Positions 1 to 8,146 of a stretch of 64,000 bases of DNA are shown in pieces. Below the pieces are notes generated by a model, which was given only the letters and a program-made list of their open reading frames with translations, was not told the DNA's origin and did not search any database. Source of the stretch: Gracilimonas tropica DSM 19535 (GTDB lineage Bacteria > Bacteroidota > Rhodothermia > Balneolales > Balneolaceae); contig NZ_AQXG01000014.1 in assembly GCF_000375425.1 (NCBI RefSeq), positions 1-64,000 of the forward strand, in the 5' to 3' direction. How positions within the stretch are numbered: position 1 is the stretch's first letter; each line of letters opens with the position of its first letter. The position numbers were made by a program, and so were the translations under genes.

Positions 1-467
1 GCACGCTTGCTATTCAGCTGGCAAAAGCCAAAGGTGCTACCGTGATCGGCGTTGCGAGTGAAAGCAATCATAAGTACATGAAAGAACTTGGAGCCGATCA
101 TACCATCGACTATAACGACGATCATGTGGGAGCGGCTGTTTCTGATATTGCTCCTGATGGCGTTGACCTCATCTTCCATTGCTCGCGTGGAGATTCATTC
201 AGTCAGGTCATGGAAACGGGCGTGCTTAAAGAGGATGGGAAAGTGGTATCCATCACCAAGAGCCAACCCGATATCAGTGATGATATTGATTTCACGTATG
301 TATTTGTGGAACCGAATGCCGTGCAACTTCAGCATATTCAGGAATTGACGGACGAAGGCAAGATCAAGGTTCCCGTTTCAAAAACCTATCCTCTCGATGA
401 AACAGTGGAAGCTCTTAAAGCAATAGAGACACTGCATACTCAAGGAAAAATCGTTATCACTCCTTAG
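1..467 (+). CDS. C-terminal part of a medium-chain (zinc-type) dehydrogenase/quinone oxidoreductase, 5' end outside the window
   Basis: The reading frame is already open at base 3 and runs into the first ATG at 42, so the visible piece is the 3' part of a longer gene. The protein starts inside the Rossmann domain: TLAIQLAKAKGATVIGVA, then KYMKELGADHTIDYND, the usual second half of the NAD(P)-binding domain of MDR enzymes. It ends with ETVEALKAIETLHTQGKIVITP, the typical closing helix and strand (DAAEAH...GKIVL in relatives). MDR enzymes reduce quinones, enones or aldehydes with NADPH, or act as alcohol dehydrogenases. The substrate cannot be told because the N-terminal catalytic domain is missing. 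A hairpin terminator follows within 20 bases, and the next gene is convergent. Confidence 0.85.
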   Translation, partial: TLAIQLAKAKGATVIGVASESNHKYMKELGADHTIDYNDDHVGAAVSDIAPDGVDLIFHCSRGDSFSQVMETGVLKEDGKVVSITKSQPDISDDIDFTYVFVEPNAVQLQHIQELTDEGKIKVPVSKTYPLDETVEALKAIETLHTQGKIVITP

Positions 468-482
468 TTGAACAGTTAAAAG

Positions 483-515
483 AATCCTTCGGGGCGTTTC
501 TTAGCCCGAAGGATT
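483..515. terminator. Bidirectional hairpin terminator between convergent genes
   Basis: A perfect 11-base inverted repeat AATCCTTCGGG / CCCGAAGGATT with an 11-base loop lies in the 67 bases between the stop at 467 and the convergent stop at 535. On the minus strand the hairpin is followed by TCTTTTAAC. The plus side has only a short T stretch. The position suggests it ends transcripts from both sides. Confidence 0.7.
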
Positions 516-534
516 TAAATCTGTTGCTTGAAGA

Positions 535-1230
535 TCATTCCAACGCAAACTCGATCGAAAACTCAATAGGTTTGGTATAATACTCCTTATTAAATAAAGG
601 TTCGATCGGGGAAATCTCCAACTCTGCATCTAATGACACAGCAAAAGCTTGCTGCCTTGTTTTTAGAGGTGCCGGCATATCTAAAGTCTCGTAAACCCGT
701 TCACTTATACCCAATATCTCACCGATCTCCACTGACTCATTTTGGATCAGTTGCCCTGCTTTTAGTTTTGCCTTTCGAATCGCTTGTTCATAGGCAACAT
801 TATATAGAGAATCTTCTTTGGAGTTCTTATAGGCCATTACCCTGAAGGTATTTACCCCTTCTTTCAGTAAAGCCCTCCTGATGGTATCAATTTTATTGAG
901 TTCGTGAATATCAAATTGTATGGACGATGTGTAATGGTAGGGCCTCGATTGCGTGTAGTTGAGATGCTGTAATTCGCCGGAGTTTATTTCGAGGTTCTCC
1001 CTTTTATAACCCAGCTTTTTTAAAAGATCTACCGCAGAAGCGAGTTTCTCAAAACCACCCTTTTCTGCTTCCAAAGGATCAGCATCTTCCAGCCGAACTC
1101 CCGCATATACCGATACATATTCTACCGGGATCTTTAACGTTTGGTCAACTCCGAGTTTAATGGAACTGCTTTTTTCCTGTGTGCAGGAAATCAGTGCTAA
1201 TGAACTGAAAAGTATCGCTAATTTTTTCAT
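535..1230 (-). CDS. SIMPL-domain (DUF541) lipoprotein
   Basis: A 231-residue protein with a lipoprotein signal (MKKLAILFSSLALISC, lipobox cysteine 16), so it is probably anchored in the outer membrane or periplasmic leaflet. The body fits the SIMPL/DUF541 family: an alternating strand-helix pattern, the LLKKLGYKRENLEINSGEL segment around residues 68-87, and the YEQAIRKAKLKAGQL helix around 147-161, where relatives carry AVxxARxKAxxLA. SIMPL proteins form periplasmic or secreted oligomers; their role is poorly defined (kinase signalling in mammals, stress phenotypes in bacteria). The gene stands alone, convergent with the gene on the left and divergent from the MFS gene on the right. The ATG at 1230 is placed directly before the signal peptide. 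Confidence 0.75.
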   Translation of the reverse strand: MKKLAILFSSLALISCTQEKSSSIKLGVDQTLKIPVEYVSVYAGVRLEDADPLEAEKGGFEKLASAVDLLKKLGYKRENLEINSGELQHLNYTQSRPYHYTSSIQFDIHELNKIDTIRRALLKEGVNTFRVMAYKNSKEDSLYNVAYEQAIRKAKLKAGQLIQNESVEIGEILGISERVYETLDMPAPLKTRQQAFAVSLDAELEISPIEPLFNKEYYTKPIEFSIEFALE

Positions 1231-1416
1231 GGGACCGGGTTTTAAGTTTGTATGAAAGTGAAATAGTCCTGTTAAAAGAACTCCCTTTCAGTATGTCCTG
1301 TATTTTTCCGGTTTGAAATCGCATGTGTATGTTAAACCGTTTTCCGAAGAAGAGGCATCATTTTTTACTTTCAATTCATTATTGTCAATGCAGACAAGGT
1401 TTCGTTTCTTTGGCTG

Positions 1417-2598
1417 ATGCAAAAATCCATTCCAAAATATGTTCTGCCTGTAATTGTGATCGCTCAATTTGCAGGAACTTCGCTCTGGTTTGCAGGAAAT
1501 GCCGTTGTCAGTGATCTGATCCAGAACCTTGATCTGCCTGAAATTTTTATCGGCTATATCACCATGGCGGTTCAGGGCGGATTTATTGTCGGTACCTTGG
1601 TTTTCGCATTCCTTAATATTGCTGATCGCCACTCTCCGGTCTTGGTCTTTTTGCTCTGTGCGCTTTCCGGTTCTGCTGCCAATCTTCTGGTCATTCCGGC
1701 AGATTCAGCGCTTAACGTGATCATCGCAAGATTTTTGACCGGTTTCTTTTTAGCAGGCATTTATCCTGTTGGAATGAAAATCGCCTCCGACTGGCATAAA
1801 GAGGGTCTCGGGAAGGCATTGGGATACCTGGTGGGCGCCCTGGTTTTAGGGACAGCATTTCCTCATTTCCTGAAGTATGCGGGAGGAAGCTGGCCCTGGC
1901 AGTCTGTTTTTGCGGGAACTTCTGTAATTGCTTCAGCTGGAGGCATACTCTTATACCTATCCGTACCGGACGGACCTTACCGAACCTCATCTGCAGGTTT
2001 TAAATTTGAACTAAAAGCCATCTTCAGGCTATTTAAGAATCAAAATTTCAGATCTGCCGCTTTTGGCTATTTTGGGCACATGTGGGAGCTCTACACTTTC
2101 TGGGCGGTTGTGCCGGTCTTGCTTTCCGCTTATATCCAACAGAATGAAGGGGCAGACCTTTCTATTTCACTGTGGAGTTTTATTATAATTGGGATCGGAA
2201 GCATCAGCTGTGCCATCGGCGGATATCTGTCACTTAAAAAAGGCAGTAAATGGGTTTCTATGGTCGCACTCAGCGGTTCAGGACTTTGCTGTTTGCTGTT
2301 GCCTCTAAGTTTTGGGCTGCCGGTCGTGTTGTTTTTGTTATTATTGTTGATGTGGGGCATTTTCGTCGTTCCGGACAGCCCTCAGTTTTCTACCCTGGTG
2401 GCACGCTCTTCGGACAAAGCTTATGTAGCAACAGGACTCACCATCGTCAACAGCCTGGGTTTTGCCTTGACGATCGTAAGTATTCAACTGATCAGTTTTC
2501 TTTGGATTTATACAAACAATGAAGCCATTTTTTGGCTCATTGCTGCCGGACCGATTTGTGGTTTGCTCGCCATTCGGGGCTTCCGGGAGGGTTTTTGA
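1417..2598 (+). CDS. MFS transporter
   Basis: A 393-residue, strongly hydrophobic protein with about 12 predicted membrane segments and no signal peptide. The N-terminal half has GTSLWFAGNAV in segment 1 and the glycine-rich FLTGFFLAGIYPVGMKIASDWHKEGLGKALGYLVGALVLGTAFPH run around segments 4-5, where MFS carriers keep motifs B and C. The charged stretch GIASDWHKEGLG corresponds to the cytoplasmic loop after a helix. It resembles the YfkF/CynX-like branch, but the substrate is unknown. The start at 1417 is chosen because the hydrophobic first helix begins ten codons later. A 186-base intergenic region separates it from the divergent SIMPL gene and probably carries both promoters. Confidence 0.8.
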   Translation: MQKSIPKYVLPVIVIAQFAGTSLWFAGNAVVSDLIQNLDLPEIFIGYITMAVQGGFIVGTLVFAFLNIADRHSPVLVFLLCALSGSAANLLVIPADSALNVIIARFLTGFFLAGIYPVGMKIASDWHKEGLGKALGYLVGALVLGTAFPHFLKYAGGSWPWQSVFAGTSVIASAGGILLYLSVPDGPYRTSSAGFKFELKAIFRLFKNQNFRSAAFGYFGHMWELYTFWAVVPVLLSAYIQQNEGADLSISLWSFIIIGIGSISCAIGGYLSLKKGSKWVSMVALSGSGLCCLLLPLSFGLPVVLFLLLLLMWGIFVVPDSPQFSTLVARSSDKAYVATGLTIVNSLGFALTIVSIQLISFLWIYTNNEAIFWLIAAGPICGLLAIRGFREGF

Positions 2599-2729
2599 CA
2601 AGTTCAGCAGGTCTTAATGTTAAGGTAATGCAATACTTGTAAATATTTATTACAATCGGGGGACTTACCGTTATGCAATCTAAAGTAACTACAGAGTCGG
2701 TTAACCCTTAACGAACCACAACATATATT

Positions 2730-5700
2730 ATGGAAGGACAAGCTACACGCATTAAGTTGCAGTGGAATTGGTACGCTATTTTCGCTGTAATTCTATTCAC
2801 ATTTGCATTCACTTCTCGATCCGCTTTTGCTCAAAACCAGACGATCGGAGCCGGACTTGAGGGACAAGCACTGATTGATTTCATTCAACAGAACTATACC
2901 CCAAGCCAAGTGTTGGGGTATGACACTGCCCGGGATACCATGTATGCCGTGATCGACAATAACAACGGAGATCTTTCAGGTGTATACACCGGTTATACCA
3001 TCACTCTGGATCCCTCTCAAGATCCAAGCACCGATGCTTTCTATAAAGGCATTAATGCTGAACATACCTGGCCGCAAAGTATGGGGGCAGGCAATGAACC
3101 CGCCCGGTCAGACATGCACCATCTGTTTCCGACCAAATCGAACGTAAACAGTGCCCGGAATAATGATCCTCTTGGGGAAATAGATGATAATCTCACAGAT
3201 ACCTGGTACTACCTCGATCAGTCACAGTCATCAATTCCAGGCAGTAATATTGATCTGTATGCTGAAAATTATGGAAGTACCGCCTTCGAACCTCGCGAGC
3301 AGCATAAAGGTAATGCAGCGCGTGCCATCTTTTATTTTGTAGCGATCTATCAAGCTGAAGCTGATCAAGCCTTTTTTGATCTTCAGAAAGACGATCTGTA
3401 TAACTGGCATTACCTTGACCCCGTAGATGGTGCCGAACTAAACCGAAGCAGTGCCATAGCCGGATATCAGGGAAATCAAAACCCATTTATACTGGATACC
3501 TCCCTGGTACGCAGAGCCTTCTTCCCGGATGGAAATACCGGTGGAAGCGATACCACCCCGCCAATGATAAGCTCTGTGCAATCAACCAATATTGGAGCCA
3601 ACTCAGCGACTATCACATGGACAACCGATGAATTGTCTGACTCAGAAGTGGAGTATGGCACTACCACCTCTTATGGCTTTTTGGAACAGAATACCAGTTA
3701 TACAACCTCCCATGCCGTTACCATAACAGGACTAACGGCCAACACCACCTACCAATATCAGGTAAGCAGTACGGATGGATCCGGTAATACCGGGACTTCT
3801 TCCAACTTTTCATTCACCACTGCTGAAGAAGGTACCAGTGCAGGTGCTATCGTTTTCTCAGAGATCTTTTATGATACCCCGGGAACCGATAGCGATGAGG
3901 AATGGATCGAACTATACAACGGAACGTCTTCCACTGTTGATTTAGGCGGATATACCATCACCGACAACAACGGAACCGGATCCTCTTATACTTTTCCAGG
4001 CGGAAGTAATATCGCTCCGGGTTCCTATTTTACAGTGGCTGCCAATTCAGCCGGATTTAATGCGATCTATGGCTTTGATGCAGATCAATATGGGTCCATT
4101 TCAGCACTTAATAATGGCGGGGACGTCCTTATTCTTACTGACGGGCAAAATAATGAAGTAGACATTGTTGCCTGGGAAGGCGGAGCATCCGCAGGGTTGC
4201 CTGCAGGATGGGGCAGCACTACCGATCCGTCCGCTTCAACCGGTGAATCCATCTACAGAAGTACCGTTACTGCTGATACCGACAGCTATACCGACTGGGC
4301 AGTTGCCGTTAATAACGGAGATCCTCAAACCCAAGCTTCTGCACCGGTTAACCAAGCACCTACAGCCGAAGTAAATGGTCCCTATAACGGAGAGACCGGA
4401 AGTTCTGTAAACTTTAGCAGCGCCGGTTCTTCAGACAGTGACGGCACGATTGTTTCTTACAGCTGGTCGTTTGGCGATGGCAATAGCAGTACCCTGGCCA
4501 ATCCATCACACACCTATGCAAGTGCTGGAACTTATACTATTTCCCTGTCCGTGACAGATGATCAGGGAGCAACAGCTTCAGCATCCACTACGGCTGATAT
4601 TACAGATCCTGTTCTTGATTACGTGCTGTTTTCAGAGATCTTTTATGATACACCTGGTACCGACAGTGAGGAAGAGTGGATCGAATTGTATAACCCAACT
4701 TCGCAACCGATCGACCTAACGGGATATACCATTGTGGATAACAACGGAACCGGTGCTTCTTACACCCTGCCTTCCGGAAGCGTGATTGATGGCGAAACAT
4801 TCTTCACCATCGCATCCAATCAAATCGGTTTCAATACCTTATATGCAGCTGATGCTCATCAGTATGGAAGTATCCCTGCTCTAAATAATACCGGAGAATC
4901 ACTATTGCTCTTGGATGGGTCGGGCACCGCGATTGATCAGGTTGCCTGGGAAGGCGGAGCTTCAGCAGGTGTTCCATCCGGTTGGGGAACAGGGCCAACA
5001 GCCGCCACAGGAGAAAGTATTGTTCGATCTGAACTCAACTCAGACAGCGATACCGGTGCAGATTGGAGTACCGCTCCCAATAACGGAGATCCTGCAACAA
5101 TCGAGGCTACAGACACAACCGCTCCGGTTATCAGCTCGGTCACTTCTTCCGGCATAACCGAGACCGAAGCAACCATTACCTGGTCCACTGATGAACCCGC
5201 CAACTCACAGGTTAACTTTGGTACCACCACCAGCTATGGCACTTCGGCGGGAAGCGGCAGTTATGTGACATCTCACTCCGTTACCTTGTCGGGACTCACT
5301 GCAGGAACCGACTACTTCTACCAGGTTGTTTCAGTGGATGAATCCGGGAACACCTCCGTAGATGAAACCTATTCTTTCACTACCAGTGCTCCTGCTGCAG
5401 ACCTGCCTGATATCTTGATCACGGAAGTATTTTATGATACCCCGGGCAACGAATCCAAAGAAGAATGGGTAGAGATCTATAATACCACTTCTCAGGAGAT
5501 CGCCCTGAATGGCTGGCAGCTCGTGGATGACAACGGCAATGGTCAATCCGTAACCCTTTCCAATAAACACAAAATAGCCGGTAATTCTTATATGACGCTG
5601 GCTCTGGATCGTAAAGGATTCAAGGATCTCTATAATAAAAATGCAGATGATTTTGTGAATTTACCTCCACTTAACAACGGAGGCGATGTGCTGGTCATCA

Positions 5701-6224
5701 AAGATCCTTCAGGCAGCGTGATAGATGCAGTGGCCTGGGAGGGTGGAGCCAACGGATTACCTTCCGGATGGGGAAGTACCACCGACCCTGTTGCCGGAGA
5801 AGGGAATAGCATCTACCGCAGCGATATTACAACCGACACGGATTCCTTTAGTGACTGGACGGTTTCAACCGGTTTAGGTTCTCCTATGACGCAATCGGAT
5901 GGAACCTTCATGGCTAAATCCGCCTCCGGTTCGTTCGAAGAACCTCTGACAGAAACCATTCCGGAACAGATCACCCTGGGTAATTATCCAAACCCGTTCA
6001 ATCCCACCACTCAGATCGCTTACGGACTTCCGGAAACCCAGCGGGTAAGCATCGCTGTTTACAACATGTTGGGACAGCAGGTTGCTACTTTAGTAGATGG
6101 AGTGATGGAAGCCGGTAACCATACCATAAATTTCGATGCTTCCAATCTTTCCAGCGGAGTTTATTTATATACCATCCGAACTTCATCAGCTGTCATCACC
6201 AAAAAGATGTTGCTGATGAAATAG
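2730..6224 (+). CDS. Secreted endonuclease I family nuclease with FN3, lamin-tail and PKD modules and a C-terminal sorting domain
   Basis: An 1164-residue secreted protein. Residues 1-35 form a signal peptide ending in SAFAQ. Residues about 45-270 are an endonuclease I domain of the EndA/BsuB type, with the metal and catalytic segment AEHTWPQSMG (H112) and DMHHLFPTKSNVNSARNN. Modules then follow in order: FN3 (about 275-365), lamin-tail domain (372-535), PKD (540-627, with WSFGDG and HTYASAGTYT), lamin-tail (628-790), FN3 (792-888), lamin-tail (890-1053). The last 85 residues hold the sorting tail NYPNPFNPTT ... YLYTIRTSS ... KKMLLMK. Family knowledge says EndA-like enzymes degrade extracellular DNA non-specifically. 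The adhesive modules suggest surface or matrix anchoring (inference). It is transcribed alone and followed by a clear terminator. Confidence 0.88.
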   Translation: MEGQATRIKLQWNWYAIFAVILFTFAFTSRSAFAQNQTIGAGLEGQALIDFIQQNYTPSQVLGYDTARDTMYAVIDNNNGDLSGVYTGYTITLDPSQDPSTDAFYKGINAEHTWPQSMGAGNEPARSDMHHLFPTKSNVNSARNNDPLGEIDDNLTDTWYYLDQSQSSIPGSNIDLYAENYGSTAFEPREQHKGNAARAIFYFVAIYQAEADQAFFDLQKDDLYNWHYLDPVDGAELNRSSAIAGYQGNQNPFILDTSLVRRAFFPDGNTGGSDTTPPMISSVQSTNIGANSATITWTTDELSDSEVEYGTTTSYGFLEQNTSYTTSHAVTITGLTANTTYQYQVSSTDGSGNTGTSSNFSFTTAEEGTSAGAIVFSEIFYDTPGTDSDEEWIELYNGTSSTVDLGGYTITDNNGTGSSYTFPGGSNIAPGSYFTVAANSAGFNAIYGFDADQYGSISALNNGGDVLILTDGQNNEVDIVAWEGGASAGLPAGWGSTTDPSASTGESIYRSTVTADTDSYTDWAVAVNNGDPQTQASAPVNQAPTAEVNGPYNGETGSSVNFSSAGSSDSDGTIVSYSWSFGDGNSSTLANPSHTYASAGTYTISLSVTDDQGATASASTTADITDPVLDYVLFSEIFYDTPGTDSEEEWIELYNPTSQPIDLTGYTIVDNNGTGASYTLPSGSVIDGETFFTIASNQIGFNTLYAADAHQYGSIPALNNTGESLLLLDGSGTAIDQVAWEGGASAGVPSGWGTGPTAATGESIVRSELNSDSDTGADWSTAPNNGDPATIEATDTTAPVISSVTSSGITETEATITWSTDEPANSQVNFGTTTSYGTSAGSGSYVTSHSVTLSGLTAGTDYFYQVVSVDESGNTSVDETYSFTTSAPAADLPDILITEVFYDTPGNESKEEWVEIYNTTSQEIALNGWQLVDDNGNGQSVTLSNKHKIAGNSYMTLALDRKGFKDLYNKNADDFVNLPPLNNGGDVLVIKDPSGSVIDAVAWEGGANGLPSGWGSTTDPVAGEGNSIYRSDITTDTDSFSDWTVSTGLGSPMTQSDGTFMAKSASGSFEEPLTETIPEQITLGNYPNPFNPTTQIAYGLPETQRVSIAVYNMLGQQVATLVDGVMEAGNHTINFDASNLSSGVYLYTIRTSSAVITKKMLLMK

Positions 6225-6261
6225 CTTCCCTTGGACTTGGCCTTATAACTTATATCAATGA

Positions 6262-6288
6262 AGCCCGGCTGTTTGCCGGGCTTTTTTT
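6262..6288 (+). terminator. Rho-independent terminator after the secreted nuclease
   Basis: AGCCCGGC, a five-base loop TGTTT, GCCGGGCT, then a run of T. It begins 38 bases after the stop codon at 6224. Confidence 0.9.
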
Positions 6289-6488
6289 ATGATAATGCCC
6301 GTTCTTACCCTTTGTGCCAACCAAAATGCGAACATATCTATAAGCAGAAGAAGACTTTTAGCTTTAAACTATATACAATAGTTAATCTATAACATTAAAA
6401 TTATAAATTATCGTATATAAAATATTCCCGATACCTTTAGGCCGGATTTAAAACCCCAAACAACAACCGGCAACCCTAAAAATTCAGA

Positions 6489-8093
6489 ATGTTCACTGAT
6501 AGTTTGTTTCTACTCATTGTATCATTTTCACCTCTCCTGTTCTTTACTACCTACCTCTTTTCAAAATTTTCTCCGGGTCTTCGCCCAAATGCCCTTCTAA
6601 AACTAAGTCTCTTTTCCGGCTCTTTTAGCATACTCGCATCTATATTTGCCATATGGTGGGTTTATCAAACAGGATTGCAGGAAAGCCCCTTGATCGGAAT
6701 GGCAGGACTCGGCCTCTCAATACGGCTTGATCCGCTGAGTGTCCTTATGTTCACCATGATTGCTTTATTGGCTTTTATCATCATTAAGTTCAGCGCAAAT
6801 TACCTTGATGGGGATAACCGTCAGGGAATTTTTATAGGGCGGCTTTCCGCTACCATTGCCTCAGTTCAATTGCTTGTGTTATCCGGAAATATGGTGATCT
6901 TATTGATTGCCTGGATCCTTACCAGCCTTACCTTACACCAACTGTTGGTATTCTACAAAGACCGGCCAAGAGCAAGAATAGCCGCAAAAAAGAAATTCAT
7001 TGTCGCCCGCCTGGGAGACTTTCTGCTCTTGATCGCTTCTATCATGATCTACATTGAAGCCGGAAGCGGCAACCTTGAGATCATATTCTCCCATTTCCAA
7101 TTGGCTTTTGAAAACGGAACTGTTACCGGGCTGATGGAGTGGTCAGGTATACTTCTTGCCTTGGTTGCCCTATTGAAATCAGCACAGTTTCCAACCCACG
7201 GATGGTTGATTGAAGTCATGGAAACACCCACACCGGTCTCTGCTCTTCTGCATGCCGGAATCCTGAATGCAGGGCCCTTTCTGATGGTGCGCATGGCGTA
7301 CGTGTTAAGTCCTTCAGAATTTGGGGCGGTCGTATTAGTATGCGTTGGAGGCTTTACCGCTTTCTTCGCTTCCGTTTCATTTCTCACGCAAACATCCATC
7401 AAAACCGCGCTGGGATATTCCAGTATCGCACACATGGGTTTTATGCTGATGCTCTGCGGAATGGGATTATACTCAGCAGCTATGCTTCACCTGGTGGCTC
7501 ACTCCTTTTACAAGGCACACGCATTTCTGTCTTCCGGGAGCGCTGTTGAACAGATTCGGGCATCTAAAATATCTCTTCCGAAAAGAATGGGCAGCCCGGT
7601 CAGGATCGCTGCGAGTTTTGTTATCGCTATTTTTATCTACACCACCTACTCCTATCTGTGGGGCGTGAATGTGATGGAACAACCAGCCCTGTTTATGGCA
7701 GGAATCATCATCATACTGGGTTTATCACAGATCGTTGCTCCGGCTTTAGACTCCATGGGATATGTCAAGTCAATGATCGGCGCCTGCCTCATGGCTGTTG
7801 GCGTAGCTACCTCATTCTTCACGCTTGAACATGCCACAAATGTCATTTTGCATACGCAAATACCGCATGTCTTGAATCCCGGAAGCTTGGTGCTTTTCCT
7901 TGTAAGCGGACTCCTGATACTGTTCGGAATAACCGTTTTAGCTCAGATCGTTGCTCCGGCCATAAATGCCGGTCCGTTTTGGAAAAAACTCGGCATTCAT
8001 TTTCGAAACGGGTTTTATGCGAATGCCTTTTTTGATCGAATGGTGGGCGCCTTATCGGTCAAGACAACGAATACGGATCCAATGAGATCCTAA
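6489..8093 (+). CDS. dabB: DabB-like proton-conducting membrane subunit of an inorganic carbon transporter
   Basis: A 534-residue membrane protein of the NADH-quinone oxidoreductase chain 5/Mrp antiporter family. The family core is visible: LLKSAQFPTHGWLIEVMETPTPVSALLHAGILNAGPFL around residues 233-270, then ALGYSSIAHMGFMLMLCGMGL. Its immediate partner is a DUF2309 protein, and this pair is the DAB (DabB-DabA) system: DabB passes cations (probably protons) across the membrane and drives CO2 hydration by DabA, so bicarbonate accumulates in the cytoplasm. There are no other complex I genes nearby, which argues against a role in respiration. A 53-base gap separates it from dabA, so the two are probably one operon. 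Upstream, 6289-6488 is AT-rich non-coding DNA suitable for a promoter. Confidence 0.88.
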   Translation: MFTDSLFLLIVSFSPLLFFTTYLFSKFSPGLRPNALLKLSLFSGSFSILASIFAIWWVYQTGLQESPLIGMAGLGLSIRLDPLSVLMFTMIALLAFIIIKFSANYLDGDNRQGIFIGRLSATIASVQLLVLSGNMVILLIAWILTSLTLHQLLVFYKDRPRARIAAKKKFIVARLGDFLLLIASIMIYIEAGSGNLEIIFSHFQLAFENGTVTGLMEWSGILLALVALLKSAQFPTHGWLIEVMETPTPVSALLHAGILNAGPFLMVRMAYVLSPSEFGAVVLVCVGGFTAFFASVSFLTQTSIKTALGYSSIAHMGFMLMLCGMGLYSAAMLHLVAHSFYKAHAFLSSGSAVEQIRASKISLPKRMGSPVRIAASFVIAIFIYTTYSYLWGVNVMEQPALFMAGIIIILGLSQIVAPALDSMGYVKSMIGACLMAVGVATSFFTLEHATNVILHTQIPHVLNPGSLVLFLVSGLLILFGITVLAQIVAPAINAGPFWKKLGIHFRNGFYANAFFDRMVGALSVKTTNTDPMRS

Positions 8094-8146
8094 CCTTCAT
8101 GCTCTAAAACTTACGCCAAACACCACTCACTTAACCTGATATTTAC

